Shown one piece after another: positions 14,291-23,055 of a stretch of 32,869 bases of DNA. The notes beneath the pieces are model-generated. The model was given only the letters and a program-made list of their open reading frames with translations, was not told the DNA's origin and did no database searches. Position numbers and translations under genes: made by a program. Origin of the DNA: JAGMCJ01 sp046761005 (GTDB lineage: Archaea > Thermoplasmatota > Thermoplasmata > RBG-16-68-12 > JAGMCJ01); contig JBHIFI010000019.1 in NCBI GenBank assembly GCA_046761005.1, positions 1 to 32,869 of the forward strand. Direction: 5' to 3'. Numbering within the stretch: position 1 is the stretch's first letter; the number at the start of each line of letters is the position of its first letter.

Positions 14291-15019
14291 TTAGGCTGGT
14301 AACACCGGCTCTTTTTGATATTCCATCAAAGTGGTCTGATTGTGTGCTACCGGGACATACTTCATCCATCTCTCTTCCTTGGACAATACGATTCTAAGGC
14401 ACCGAGCACCGCTCTCAAACCTCACTATCTTGTCTGGTTCGGTGTAAAGCATCTTCCTCAGGGCATTCCTGCGGTACATGTTGCTCAGCTTATAGTTAGT
14501 GACGAGGGTAATGGTGTTCCATCTCTCTGTCAGCTCTTTGAGGACGGAGAAGCCCTGTCGAACAAGCTCGAGAGCCTCCGGCCACCACAAGTCCTCATCG
14601 AGGTAAAGCGCTGGAAAGCAGGAGATCACTACCATGCCAGCTCCACTCTCTTGTATACAATCTTCCAACCTTTCACCTATCAATGTGGACATCTGATATG
14701 CAGTGAAGGCGCGGGAAATATGGAACTGGCTCAGCAAATACTCTCTATCCATATCGAACCGCTTGGCCAGATTGGCGAGAACGAATGGGTCGATAGAATT
14801 ACCACCGTCCAGAAATATGACTGGAAGATCGTGTCTCCTTATTTCTTGAACGCAGAGCAACGAGACGAAGTCAAAGAGGAACTCCGAGGCACTGTCTATG
14901 AAGCTGATACTCGATGATTTGAAGGCACCAATGAAGTCATCCAGCGGTCTTAGAGTGGACAAGACATATCTCTCGCTCCTCTCGACCTCCAGAACAAGGC
15001 TCTTTGCAATCGCTCGCAT
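14291..15019 (-). CDS. RadA/Rad51-paralogue-like protein without Walker A or Walker B
   Basis: The 242-aa protein follows the RadA core order but has lost nucleotide-binding residues. LRPLDDFIGAF (23-33) matches the RadA LDxLLGGG entry, then SSSISFIDSASEFLFDFVS replaces the glycine-rich P-loop. VIFLDGGNSIDPFVLANLAK (67-86) corresponds to the RadA VYIDTENTFRPERI strand-helix, and LSQFHISRAFTAYQM to its NI-VARA-YN-xQ segment. The Walker B strand is GMVVISCFPAL with no Asp. ATG 15019 is chosen since AGGGGGAG precedes it and the upstream ATG 15049 falls before the predicted transcription start. Such inactive paralogues are usually mediators of other recombinases or polymerases. Same strand and near the polB2 unit. 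Confidence 0.78.
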   Translation of the reverse strand: MRAIAKSLVLEVERSERYVLSTLRPLDDFIGAFKSSSISFIDSASEFLFDFVSLLCVQEIRRHDLPVIFLDGGNSIDPFVLANLAKRFDMDREYLLSQFHISRAFTAYQMSTLIGERLEDCIQESGAGMVVISCFPALYLDEDLWWPEALELVRQGFSVLKELTERWNTITLVTNYKLSNMYRRNALRKMLYTEPDKIVRFESGARCLRIVLSKEERWMKYVPVAHNQTTLMEYQKEPVLPA

Positions 15020-15051
15020 ATTCTCCCCCTGTGATAAAAAAACCGACATCT

Positions 15052-15064
15052 GAGCTTATAACGC
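15052..15064 (-). promoter_or_regulatory. TATA box of the RadA-paralogue gene
   Basis: Minus-strand GCGTTATAAGCTC predicts transcription near 15032 and a leader of about 13 nt with AGGGGGAG before ATG 15019. Confidence 0.5.
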
Positions 15065-15095
15065 AAATCGGAGGGGAGGGGAGTGAAAGTGGCAG

Positions 15096-17471
15096 TCAAC
15101 CGAACTGTCTCTCAGAAATCACCTTAGGAAGATCCATCTTCCCGATATAGCGAACCATAGGGGCGGTGGCAAGCATAGCCACAATGAACATCAGGATAAC
15201 CGTTATCAGCATGGGAGGCCAGTTAACGAAGACCTGATAGAGGGGGAAGAAATCCTCCATGAGAGGGAGGAAGGCGTAGGTCGTTATAACTCCCATCGGG
15301 ATACCAATCACTATTCCGAATATCGTAAGCACAGCGACCTCAGAATAGACAATCTTTGCGACGGATCGCTGTCCGTAGCCTATGGCTTTCATCTGGCCGA
15401 ACTCGCTGTATCGCTCAAGGACGCCTATCATGACTATGTTGGAGACCACCAGAACCGCCATAAGGAACCCGAGGATGCTGAAGAAGTATATCACCGCCGC
15501 AAAGGCTGCCATAAATTCCTTTATCCCTTCGCTCACTTCACTCTTCTTCGTCACAGATGAGACGAAACCCAATCCGAGTATATTGTCCTTGACCACATCA
15601 GCCCTACCGTTCTCAATATCCAGATATGCTGAGGTCGCCAGATCCTCTTCCGCCAGAGATCTAGCGGTACTCAGAGTAACGAAGAGACCCTCCATAAATT
15701 CCAGAACAATACCCGTGACATTGAACGTCTGGTCTCGGAAAATGACCACATCACCTGTCCCGACGTTTAGATTCCGAGCCAGGATGCTGGACATCACCGC
15801 CTCGTTCTCGTTCTGGAATCCCCTGCCCTCCTTGAATCTGAATTTGTGAAGGGTTGAACCTAGAGGGATGCCTATTAGAGAAGCTATTTCGAATTTGTCC
15901 TCATGGGAGACCTCTCCTCCAAGCCTAAGGACTGGCTCAATCCTGACCACATCGGAAGAGTCCAAACTATCAACATTGCTCTGGTTCACTGGCTCCGAGA
16001 AACCGACAAGGAGGTCCCATCTCTCCACATCATGTAGTGCATCATCCACTGAGAGGGTGAAAGAGTCAAACATCACCGGTCCGATACTCGCAAGAAGAAC
16101 AGAGGCTCCGATGGCCACAGACATCAGGAGTCCTCTGAACCATTTTCTTGAGAGGGTTCTGCACGTATATCTCGTCGTGTAGGAGATCTCTCTCCTTCTC
16201 AAATTCTCGAGGAACTTTTCCAGAGTTGTCTTCCTCACAGGTTTGTCATCAAATGCAACTCCTCTAATGGCATCGTGTGCTTCCAGTCTTGCAACGCTTC
16301 TTGCAGCCAAAGCCGCCGCAAGCATCGCTGTGATTGGTCCAAAAATGAGCGATTCTATGACAGGGACGAGATCGAAGCTGAAACTCACGAGAGGAATACG
16401 GGCTGTGGCATCGATGTAGGCCATGGCCATTACCCAGCTCAGCGGGAGAGAGAGAACCGCTCCTAGTATCGATCCTATCAGCCCAAGGAGAATGCCTATA
16501 ACAAGATAGGAGCCCACCACTTGGAGACGAGAGTATCCGAGTCCTCGAAGAACACCTATTTCCCTGCGCTGGCTTGCCACGAGTCTGGAGAAGGTGGAGT
16601 AGACGATGAAAAAGGCAACGAGCAGGAATACAAGTGCGATGGACCCAGTGAATTCTTCACCGTATCGCATATCCTCCTCGAGATAGGAGAATCCCAGCAT
16701 CTTCTCCCTCGGGAGTGATGTGAAGATAGTGGCCCCTACTGAGTGGAGTCTCTGATTTATTTGCATCTGAACTTCCTCGCTGTAGGCTCCGGGATCAAAA
16801 AGAAAGGAGATCTGATTGACGACACCCCACAAACCTGTGACGTTATGAAGCGTTTGGAGCGGCATGAAGACAACTGCCAAGCTCCCTGGAAGTGGTATCA
16901 TGGAATTCGGGTCGACGGTCAGGACGAGGAACTCTGGGGACCTAGCGAGACCTCTGACCGAGAAGCTCTCGATGATACCGAAAACCTTCAACGTAATCTC
17001 ATCGCCCACATCGATGCCCTTACGTCGAGCAAATCTCTCTTCCAGGATAACGCCGTGTGGTTCTTCTGGGTTTAGATAAGACCCCTCAGACATCTGCAGA
17101 GAATTCACGAAAGGATTTCGCGATGAATTGAGGCCAAGGACGAGAGCCTGAGCATCATCCTCACCCGACAATACCATTCTAGCGGACAGCTCCAACCTTG
17201 CCTCTGCGGCCTCGACGCCTGGAAGCATTAGAACATCCGATACGTTAGCGGGCGCTCCATCTACATAGACGACATAATCGGCAAAATTCATTTCATCGTA
17301 TTTCTGATGAAGGGAATCCCTGACAGACGGAATCATGTTTGCAGTTCCCGCGAACATCATAGATCCCATCGTAATGAGTAGGACGCTCCCAATGGCTCTC
17401 CAACGCATTCGGAAGACATCCTTCCTCATCTTTCTGCCCAGCTGGGACAAATCAGGCTCCCCTATCAGCAC
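15096..17471 (-). CDS. FtsX/MacB-type ABC transporter permease
   Basis: The 791-aa membrane protein has the duplicated FtsX-like layout. It shows an N-terminal helix (about 27-45), an extracellular MacB-like core, three helices (about 278-300, 325-350 and 370-395), then a second half with a helix at about 455-475, another outer domain and three C-terminal helices (about 660-680, 710-735 and 758-780). Conserved FtsX text includes RREIGVLRGLGYSRLQVV and FGQMKAIGYGQRSVAKIV in corresponding loops of the two halves. Such permeases use the ATPase to drive lipoprotein, peptide or toxin export or signalling rather than classic import. It starts at GTG 17471, overlapping the ATPase gene by 20 bases; ATG 17429 is an alternative. 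Confidence 0.88.
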   Translation of the reverse strand: MLIGEPDLSQLGRKMRKDVFRMRWRAIGSVLLITMGSMMFAGTANMIPSVRDSLHQKYDEMNFADYVVYVDGAPANVSDVLMLPGVEAAEARLELSARMVLSGEDDAQALVLGLNSSRNPFVNSLQMSEGSYLNPEEPHGVILEERFARRKGIDVGDEITLKVFGIIESFSVRGLARSPEFLVLTVDPNSMIPLPGSLAVVFMPLQTLHNVTGLWGVVNQISFLFDPGAYSEEVQMQINQRLHSVGATIFTSLPREKMLGFSYLEEDMRYGEEFTGSIALVFLLVAFFIVYSTFSRLVASQRREIGVLRGLGYSRLQVVGSYLVIGILLGLIGSILGAVLSLPLSWVMAMAYIDATARIPLVSFSFDLVPVIESLIFGPITAMLAAALAARSVARLEAHDAIRGVAFDDKPVRKTTLEKFLENLRRREISYTTRYTCRTLSRKWFRGLLMSVAIGASVLLASIGPVMFDSFTLSVDDALHDVERWDLLVGFSEPVNQSNVDSLDSSDVVRIEPVLRLGGEVSHEDKFEIASLIGIPLGSTLHKFRFKEGRGFQNENEAVMSSILARNLNVGTGDVVIFRDQTFNVTGIVLEFMEGLFVTLSTARSLAEEDLATSAYLDIENGRADVVKDNILGLGFVSSVTKKSEVSEGIKEFMAAFAAVIYFFSILGFLMAVLVVSNIVMIGVLERYSEFGQMKAIGYGQRSVAKIVYSEVAVLTIFGIVIGIPMGVITTYAFLPLMEDFFPLYQVFVNWPPMLITVILMFIVAMLATAPMVRYIGKMDLPKVISERQFG

Positions 17472-18162
17472 CCATGAGGGTCTTTTGAATCCGGCCTGAC
17501 CTGAGGAAAATTGAGCGATCGGCGATCTCAGAGGCCGATTCCAGATGGGTGACAGAGATTATTGTGGTTCCTGTCTTTCTGTTCAAATCCAAAAGAAGGT
17601 TCCAAACCATCTCTCCCGTCTCAGCGTCTAGATTGCCCGTTGGTTCATCAGCCAGAAGAATCTTCGGTTCCTTCGCTAGGGCACGGGCGACAGCCACCCT
17701 CTGTTGCTCCCCACCGCTCAGCTGTGATGGGTATTTGTCCACGTGATCCTTGAGGCCCACCATTGTGAGATATCTCTCGGCCCGCCCGGCTACCTCCTTG
17801 GAATCACGGATAGATGTCGCAAGACCGATCTCTACATTCTCTCTCGCTGTGAGTGCTGGAAAGAGGTTGAAGAATTGGAAGACGAGACCGACCTCCTGGG
17901 CTCTGAATCTGGTCCTTTCTTTGTCCGGAAGGCTTGAAACTTCCTTTTCAGCAACAAAGACTTTGCCTTTCGTGGGCACGTCTAGTGCAGATATCATGTT
18001 CAACAGTGTGGTCTTTCCAGACCCGCTTTGACCTAGGATGACTACGAATTCATTTTCCCTAATCTGAAAAGATACATCGTTGAGCGCGCGTGTGAGCGTT
18101 TCCCCATACGAGTAGTCCTTGCAGAGGTGCTCGACCCGGACAATCGACTTTTCATTAGACAT
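17452..18162 (-). CDS. MacB/LolD-type ABC transporter ATPase
   Basis: The 236-aa nucleotide-binding subunit carries Walker A GQSGSGKTT (44-52), Q-loop in VFQFFNLFPALTARENV, signature LSGGEQQRVAVARAL and Walker B ILLADEPTGNLD followed by the H-loop SVTHL. The TGNLDAETG extension after Walker B is typical of the LolD/MacB/FtsE group. It is the first gene of a two-gene unit with the permease. ATG 18162 follows a leader with AGGTGGG. The substrate cannot be read from the sequence. Confidence 0.93.
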   Translation of the reverse strand: MSNEKSIVRVEHLCKDYSYGETLTRALNDVSFQIRENEFVVILGQSGSGKTTLLNMISALDVPTKGKVFVAEKEVSSLPDKERTRFRAQEVGLVFQFFNLFPALTARENVEIGLATSIRDSKEVAGRAERYLTMVGLKDHVDKYPSQLSGGEQQRVAVARALAKEPKILLADEPTGNLDAETGEMVWNLLLDLNRKTGTTIISVTHLESASEIADRSIFLRSGRIQKTLMGADRGA

Positions 18163-18190
18163 CTTAATCGCCCACCTGAAAATAGTTAGG

Positions 18191-18200
18191 GTGATAATAG
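18191..18200 (-). promoter_or_regulatory. TATA-like element of the ABC transporter operon
   Basis: Minus-strand CTATTATCAC predicts a start about 25 nt downstream with a short leader before ATG 18162. Confidence 0.35.
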
Positions 18201-18210
18201 TAATTGTGGG

Positions 18211-19104
18211 CTAGTTGAAACTCTCGAGTGTGAACTGCTCCTTTATCCTGATTTCCTTTCTTTGATGTGGGATGCCAAGCCTATCCATGAGATCGAAGGC
18301 ATTCTTCGCAGCCTTGGCTTTTCCATGGTTATTGAAGTATATCCTCGTCTTCTCGGCTTTGGAATTGAACTCCCTGATAGTTGGAATCCATTTTTCCAGC
18401 TCCTCCTCTTTGTAAAGGTAGTCATATCTGTTGATTCTGTGATCCTTTACCTGCTCCTCTCCCTTCCACCATATGTCGTAGTTTCTTCCGTGAAATCTTA
18501 TGTAGGCATGGTTTGCCGTTGACGCCTTCGTTCTAGGAAAATAGGGGCTGTCAAGGCTACAGACGGCGACGTTTTTCAGTGCTAAGAGATCCCTAACTCC
18601 AGGAAGGTAGTCATATCCTGATGTACCCAGCCAGGATTTGTGCCTGAACTCAACGGCGTAGTCGTGCCTATCGGTATCTAGGCGGTCCAGAACTACCTCG
18701 AGACGCTTTAGACTTCTCTCACCTTCTTCATACTTGAATCTGGGGGACAATTGGATTAGAACCGAGGCAAGGAGATCGTTGTCCGCAAGAGGTTCCACAA
18801 CATTGCTCTCGAACTCTTTAGCGGCAGCCGCGGCACGCTCTCCGTCCTTCAAAATCCTCATGTGGGTTACATCTTTGTGCATTTTCAAGGAAAAATCGAA
18901 GTCCTCCATCTTCTTGCCCTTGGCAATCCAGGCCTGTATCGTTCTCTCTCCAGGGACCGTGTAGTAAGTGCTATCAATTTCGACTGTGGGAAAGAACTCG
19001 CCATAGTATTCCAGCCACCCTCCCCTCTTGTCCCTCATCGACTCGGGATAAAATGCTCCTATCCAATCTTTGTAGGACCAACCACAGGTCCCTATCCTTA
19101 TCAT
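18211..19104 (-). CDS. DUF72 family protein (YecE-like)
   Basis: The 297-aa protein matches the TIM-barrel DUF72 family of unknown function. Hallmarks are the N-terminal IRIGTCGWSYKDWIGAFYPE, VEIDSTYYTVPGERTI, FDFSLKMHKDVTH, the central YAVEFRHKSWL and YIRFHGRN, and the C-terminal YFNNHGKAKAAKNA. Length is a little above the usual 230-290. The start lies 26 nt after a TATA box, implying a leaderless mRNA. Other members are sometimes suggested to be nucleases, but no activity is established from sequence. Monocistronic here. Confidence 0.92.
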   Translation of the reverse strand: MIRIGTCGWSYKDWIGAFYPESMRDKRGGWLEYYGEFFPTVEIDSTYYTVPGERTIQAWIAKGKKMEDFDFSLKMHKDVTHMRILKDGERAAAAAKEFESNVVEPLADNDLLASVLIQLSPRFKYEEGERSLKRLEVVLDRLDTDRHDYAVEFRHKSWLGTSGYDYLPGVRDLLALKNVAVCSLDSPYFPRTKASTANHAYIRFHGRNYDIWWKGEEQVKDHRINRYDYLYKEEELEKWIPTIREFNSKAEKTRIYFNNHGKAKAAKNAFDLMDRLGIPHQRKEIRIKEQFTLESFN

Positions 19105-19124
19105 GGTTATCAGGACAAACCAGA

Positions 19125-19137
19125 GAGTATAAAAAGA
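19125..19137 (-). promoter_or_regulatory. TATA box of the DUF72 gene
   Basis: Minus-strand CTTTTTATACTCTC is centred about 26 nt before ATG 19104, so the mRNA should be leaderless. Confidence 0.55.
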
Positions 19138-19239
19138 TTAGCCGGAGAGGGTGCAGTTGAACTGCTTCGTTATACTTCTACGCGCATTCAGCTATGGCAG
19201 TATGAAATCACTGGAACAATGAGAGGTCTCCCAAGGAGG

Positions 19240-19803
19240 TCAGCGAGGGCGACCGTACCTGTCGAACTTTCGAATCGCGAATGTCTGAACTAACGCACCG
19301 CCAAGGAAAGCGAGTCCCCCTAGCAGGAGCCCGAAACTCACATCCCCAGTTAGCAACCAAACGGCTATGCCTATCAGAATTCCTCCGATCAACGCGGTTA
19401 TGATGCCGATGAGTTCCTCGATGAAGTAGTATGCGATTGCGAAGACAATGACGAGGACGATAAACGCCACGATTATCCGGGTGTCTAGACCGAATCCGCC
19501 CAGAACCACGAAAGTGAGACCTCCCGCAAGGAGGCCAGTGAGGAATGCGAGACCTATCTTCACCAGAGAGCCGAGGAGCATGCTACCAACGATGGCGCAG
19601 ATGAGGGAGAGGAACATCGCCACCATCCAACCGCCGAGAATGTATCCAACTGCGTATCCAATAGTCCCGCCGATGAACGCACCAATAAGGGACATTAGAA
19701 CTCCCCAAACCACTCTGCCAAAAAAGGCTAGGCCGAGACCGACGAGCAGGAGGATTATGCCGATAACCGTGATGGCTTGCTCAGGGAGGCCGAGAACGGC
19801 CAT
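19240..19803 (-). CDS. Glycine-rich polytopic membrane protein
   Basis: The 187-aa protein is almost wholly hydrophobic with five to seven transmembrane helices: roughly 9-28, 31-57, 59-80, 82-103, 109-128, 131-152 and 155-178. Many contain GxxxG or small-residue patterns (GAFIGGTIGYAVGYILGG, ALIGGILIGIAVWLL), like DUF4203/TMEM198-type proteins. Only the ends are charged. No catalytic motif or transporter signature can be seen. ATG 19803 lies 28 nt downstream of a TATA element. It is transcribed divergently from the radical SAM gene. Confidence 0.75.
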   Translation of the reverse strand: MAVLGLPEQAITVIGIILLLVGLGLAFFGRVVWGVLMSLIGAFIGGTIGYAVGYILGGWMVAMFLSLICAIVGSMLLGSLVKIGLAFLTGLLAGGLTFVVLGGFGLDTRIIVAFIVLVIVFAIAYYFIEELIGIITALIGGILIGIAVWLLTGDVSFGLLLGGLAFLGGALVQTFAIRKFDRYGRPR

Positions 19804-19825
19804 AATGGAAAGGAAGAACCGCCTC

Positions 19826-19835
19826 TTATTATATT
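19826..19835 (-). promoter_or_regulatory. TATA box of the polytopic membrane protein gene
   Basis: Minus-strand AATATAATAA is centred 28 nt before ATG 19803. Confidence 0.55.
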
Positions 19836-19860
19836 CTTTTGCCTCGATTTATCAAGCAGG

Positions 19861-19869
19861 ATTATAAGG
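19861..19869 (+). promoter_or_regulatory. TATA box that fixes the start of the radical SAM gene
   Basis: ATTATAAGG is centred 26 nt before GTG 19891, indicating a leaderless message and excluding the longer upstream frame. Confidence 0.55.
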
Positions 19870-19890
19870 TTCAGAGGGTATTGGAACGCT

Positions 19891-21519
19891 GTGAAGATCG
19901 CGATTCTCGATGGTTATGTGGACGAGCCATCTTGCCTCGGTGTGCCACCATACATATCTCCCTATCCTCGCTACCTCGCGGGAGCCATCCTTTCCACCGG
20001 CAATGATTACGAGTATGTTACGGTCGATCAGGTGCGAAGTGGCACGTCACCCTCAGGAGATATACTCGTCCTGATAGCGGGGCCCGTGGTTCCAGGGAGG
20101 TACCTTCGGGGGATGCCTATCTCACCGAAGGAGATTGTTAGCTTCTGCAAGGGATTTGGAGGAACCCGCATCCTAGGAGGCCCACTCGCTAGGTTCGGGA
20201 TGTATGACAGCAGAATCGAGAGGGTTTTCGACCACATCGCTAGGAAGGATCTGGATGCTTTCGTATACGACTTCTTATCTGGCGGGAGGACGACGCACAG
20301 GAACAGGGATATGGATGAGTGGAGGGAATGGTCGGTTTCTGGGTCAGAGGTCGTCAGGAGCCATCCCGATATTCCTCAGCCGCTGATCGCGGAGCTCGAT
20401 AGCTGGAGAGGTTGCGTCAGGTATCTCTCGGGCGGTTGTTCATTCTGCATCGAACCCCTCTACGGTAAGCCTCAGTTCCGTGAGATTGATGACATTACTC
20501 AGGAGGTCAGCGCCCTACACTCTGCGGGAGTTAGAAACTTCCGTCTCGGAGGACAGTCCTGCGTTTTTTCCTATCTCGCGCAAGGTATCGGGGAGACAGA
20601 GACGCCTATCCCAAATCCCGATGCGATTGAGAAGCTGCTCAAGGGAATCAGGAAAACCGCACCTAACCTTCAAGTCCTTCACACAGACAATGCCGATCCT
20701 GCGGTAATTGCGACCCATCCAAAGGAATCAAAAAGAGTTTCCCTTCATTTGGTAAAGTATTGCACCGGTGGCAACGTTCTCGCGTTCGGAGTAGAGAGCG
20801 TAGACCCCGAGGTGATTGTATCGAACAATCTCAACACTAATGCCGAGCAGGCAAAGCTGGCGGTCGAGCTGATAAACAAAGTTGGATCGGCGAGAAGCCC
20901 AACAGGCCTTCCCCACCTTCTCCCGGGAATCAACTTCCTCATAGGCTTGAAGGGCGAGAGGATGGAGACTTTCTCGATGAATCTCGCCTTCCTAAAGGAA
21001 CTCCTGGATAGTGGGTTGATGATTCGAAGAATCAATATAAGACAGGTTCTCCCCATTCGCGGGAAATTCGATGTTAAGAAGCATTACAAAGAGTTCAGGA
21101 GATTCAAGTCAAGGGTCAGGGAAGAGATCGATAGGCCCATGATGGCGAGAGTGCTTCCGGCGGGAACGGTGCTCAGAGAGGTCTATCTCGAAATCTGGAA
21201 AGGAAGGAAAACCTTCGGTCGCCAGATAGGAACGTATCCGATTCTTGTAGGCCTTCCCTATAAGACGGAACTGAACAGGTCCGTCCATGTTTGCGTCCTT
21301 TCTCATAGCTACAGAAGCGTCACAGGAATCGAATTTCCGCTGAATCCCAATGACGCATCGCTCGACGCGCTCGCCTCTCTGCCAGGAATCGGGAGAAAAA
21401 GGGCAGCAAGAATAGTAAGAGCCAGACCGTTCAATAACCCCTCACAGTTCATTGAGGCGATTGACGAAGAGACTATTGCAAGGAGAGTAGTTGGATTCCT
21501 GAGCTTCGACTCAGAATGA
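19891..21519 (+). CDS. Archaeal radical SAM protein with C-terminal helix-hairpin-helix
   Basis: The 542-aa protein resembles the archaeal COG1031 group of radical SAM enzymes. A B12-binding-like N-terminal domain (KIAILDGYVDEPSCLGVPPY) comes first. The cluster cysteines C175, C183 and C186 follow as C-x7-C-x2-C (RGCVRYLSGGCSFC), an unusual spacing compared with the common C-x3-C-x2-C. Radical SAM barrel text follows (VRNFRLGGQSCVFSY, LAFGVESVDPEVI, NFLIGLKGER). The C-terminus has a helix-hairpin-helix (LASLPGIGRKRAARIVRARP, about 495-514), suggesting nucleic-acid contact. The reaction is unknown; a role in RNA or DNA modification is inference. GTG 19891 fits the TATA spacing. The stop overlaps herA convergently by nine bases. 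Confidence 0.88.
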   Translation: MKIAILDGYVDEPSCLGVPPYISPYPRYLAGAILSTGNDYEYVTVDQVRSGTSPSGDILVLIAGPVVPGRYLRGMPISPKEIVSFCKGFGGTRILGGPLARFGMYDSRIERVFDHIARKDLDAFVYDFLSGGRTTHRNRDMDEWREWSVSGSEVVRSHPDIPQPLIAELDSWRGCVRYLSGGCSFCIEPLYGKPQFREIDDITQEVSALHSAGVRNFRLGGQSCVFSYLAQGIGETETPIPNPDAIEKLLKGIRKTAPNLQVLHTDNADPAVIATHPKESKRVSLHLVKYCTGGNVLAFGVESVDPEVIVSNNLNTNAEQAKLAVELINKVGSARSPTGLPHLLPGINFLIGLKGERMETFSMNLAFLKELLDSGLMIRRINIRQVLPIRGKFDVKKHYKEFRRFKSRVREEIDRPMMARVLPAGTVLREVYLEIWKGRKTFGRQIGTYPILVGLPYKTELNRSVHVCVLSHSYRSVTGIEFPLNPNDASLDALASLPGIGRKRAARIVRARPFNNPSQFIEAIDEETIARRVVGFLSFDSE

Positions 21520-23055
21520 GAAGACCTTATCCACTTTCTGAGCTATTCTATCCATATCCACGCTGGTGAGAATGTCACTTCCGTCCAGAATGCTCTCCCT
21601 TACGTTTTCCGGGGTGTAGTTCATGATGTCAATCACCGTCGGAATACGGATGGCATCTCCCACCATGCCCACTGTCCGAGCGGGAATGGTCGCAATGACG
21701 CTCTCCCACACCGACTTATCTGGAACACCCGCGAGCGCCGATGCGAGATCCGAGGGTTCCTTTAGCGAAAGAATCAGTCTGTTTCCGAGCTGACTTCGGA
21801 CCTCGTCATCGATTCGAGCGGGCCTCTGGTCCACGAGCGCCAGGATCAGATTGAATTTCCTTGTCTCCCTCGCGAGTTTGTTGAGTATCGTGTAGGACGC
21901 AATCTTTGGAGCCAGAAACTTATGAGCTTCCTCAAGGAAGAGAACCAAGCGGGGGAAATCCTCATTCCTCTCCGTGTATAGGTCAAATAACCTCCTTGCA
22001 AGTATGTTGGCAACGAAGAGATAGACCATCTGGTCCGTTCCGTACTCACCGAAATCCAAAACGACAGACTTTCCATCCCGAATGAGGGATATGAGCTGCT
22101 TAAATGCATCTTTTCCACCGCGCCTGATGAATGTGAACCTCCGCATCCTTCCCATCCTTCTCTTGAGGGCGCTGAGAACACTTGGATGAATTCTATATCC
22201 CCATTCCTCGAGGTCTGCCCGCCTTATCGAGGAAACGATGTCTCCCTTTCTCGATCTATCAATCTCATAAATCGCGTCGATCATGTTCCGGTTCAAATCC
22301 TGAAATGCCACAATGAGATCTTCGGGCTTTATCTCATCTGGATCGATGATGAAAGGCACTGCCTCCTTATTCTTCGGGTCTAGCGAAAAGACCTTCACCT
22401 TTTCCGGAAAGTAGTACTTCAACCCCTCCGTCTTGTCCGTTCTCGAGTATACGCCATACTCTCCATGCATATCGAATATGAGGACGCTGCCCACATCCTT
22501 CGCAAGAATCCCAATGCAGACAAGCTTGTTGAGTATGCTCTTCCCCATTCCCGTTCGCCCGAAAATGCCAAATGGTTTCTCCGTGAGTTTGCTGAAATCG
22601 ATATGGACCATGAATCTCTCCACCCCGCGGATGGAACCCAGAGGCGCCGAGTAGTCACTCCTCTGATAGATCTTCTCAACATCCTTCAAACCTGCATGTC
22701 TCGCAACTGAGAAGTAAGGAGGAATGGTTTGAGGCTCGGAGAGCCTCCTCGTTTTCCTGTGTATGAGCTGAATAGGCCTCAGGTTGGCCTTTGAATAGAA
22801 GATCCTTCCTCCAAGACCTTCATGCGTCTCGCTCAGTGGAACGATGGAATCCCTCATTCTGGAACCCGCGAGCCTCTCAGCGATTTCGACGGACTGATTC
22901 ACTATGTCGTGGACAATGCAGTAGAAATCATACGTCCTTCCCTCGACGACAACGGGATAACCTATCCGGAGGTCCTCCGGATTGTCCAAACTGAGTTTGG
23001 CCGCTAGTCCTCCAAGGACGGAGGCAGAAACAACCTCACCAATCTTCTCGTTCAT
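21511..23055 (-). CDS. herA: HerA bipolar DNA helicase/translocase
   Basis: The 514-aa protein is the hexameric FtsK-HerA ATPase that works with NurA in resection of double-strand breaks. The N-terminal HAS barrel (about 3-90, GEVVSASVLGGLAAKL and YPVVVEGRTYDFYCIV) precedes the RecA-like domain with Walker A FGRTGMGKS (165-173), FDMHGEYG after it and Walker B LVLFLEEAHKF (E375/E376). An arginine-finger candidate follows in RRPARIDDEVRSQLGNR-like text. It is the last gene of the operon; its ATG overlaps the nurA stop (ATGA). Length is normal. Confidence 0.94.
   Translation of the reverse strand: MNEKIGEVVSASVLGGLAAKLSLDNPEDLRIGYPVVVEGRTYDFYCIVHDIVNQSVEIAERLAGSRMRDSIVPLSETHEGLGGRIFYSKANLRPIQLIHRKTRRLSEPQTIPPYFSVARHAGLKDVEKIYQRSDYSAPLGSIRGVERFMVHIDFSKLTEKPFGIFGRTGMGKSILNKLVCIGILAKDVGSVLIFDMHGEYGVYSRTDKTEGLKYYFPEKVKVFSLDPKNKEAVPFIIDPDEIKPEDLIVAFQDLNRNMIDAIYEIDRSRKGDIVSSIRRADLEEWGYRIHPSVLSALKRRMGRMRRFTFIRRGGKDAFKQLISLIRDGKSVVLDFGEYGTDQMVYLFVANILARRLFDLYTERNEDFPRLVLFLEEAHKFLAPKIASYTILNKLARETRKFNLILALVDQRPARIDDEVRSQLGNRLILSLKEPSDLASALAGVPDKSVWESVIATIPARTVGMVGDAIRIPTVIDIMNYTPENVRESILDGSDILTSVDMDRIAQKVDKVFSF

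Noticed and set aside
14315..14917. 200-aa plus-strand open frame opposite the RadA-like gene
   Set aside because: The minus-strand frame shows the RadA core order and a promoter; the plus frame has no recognisable domain.
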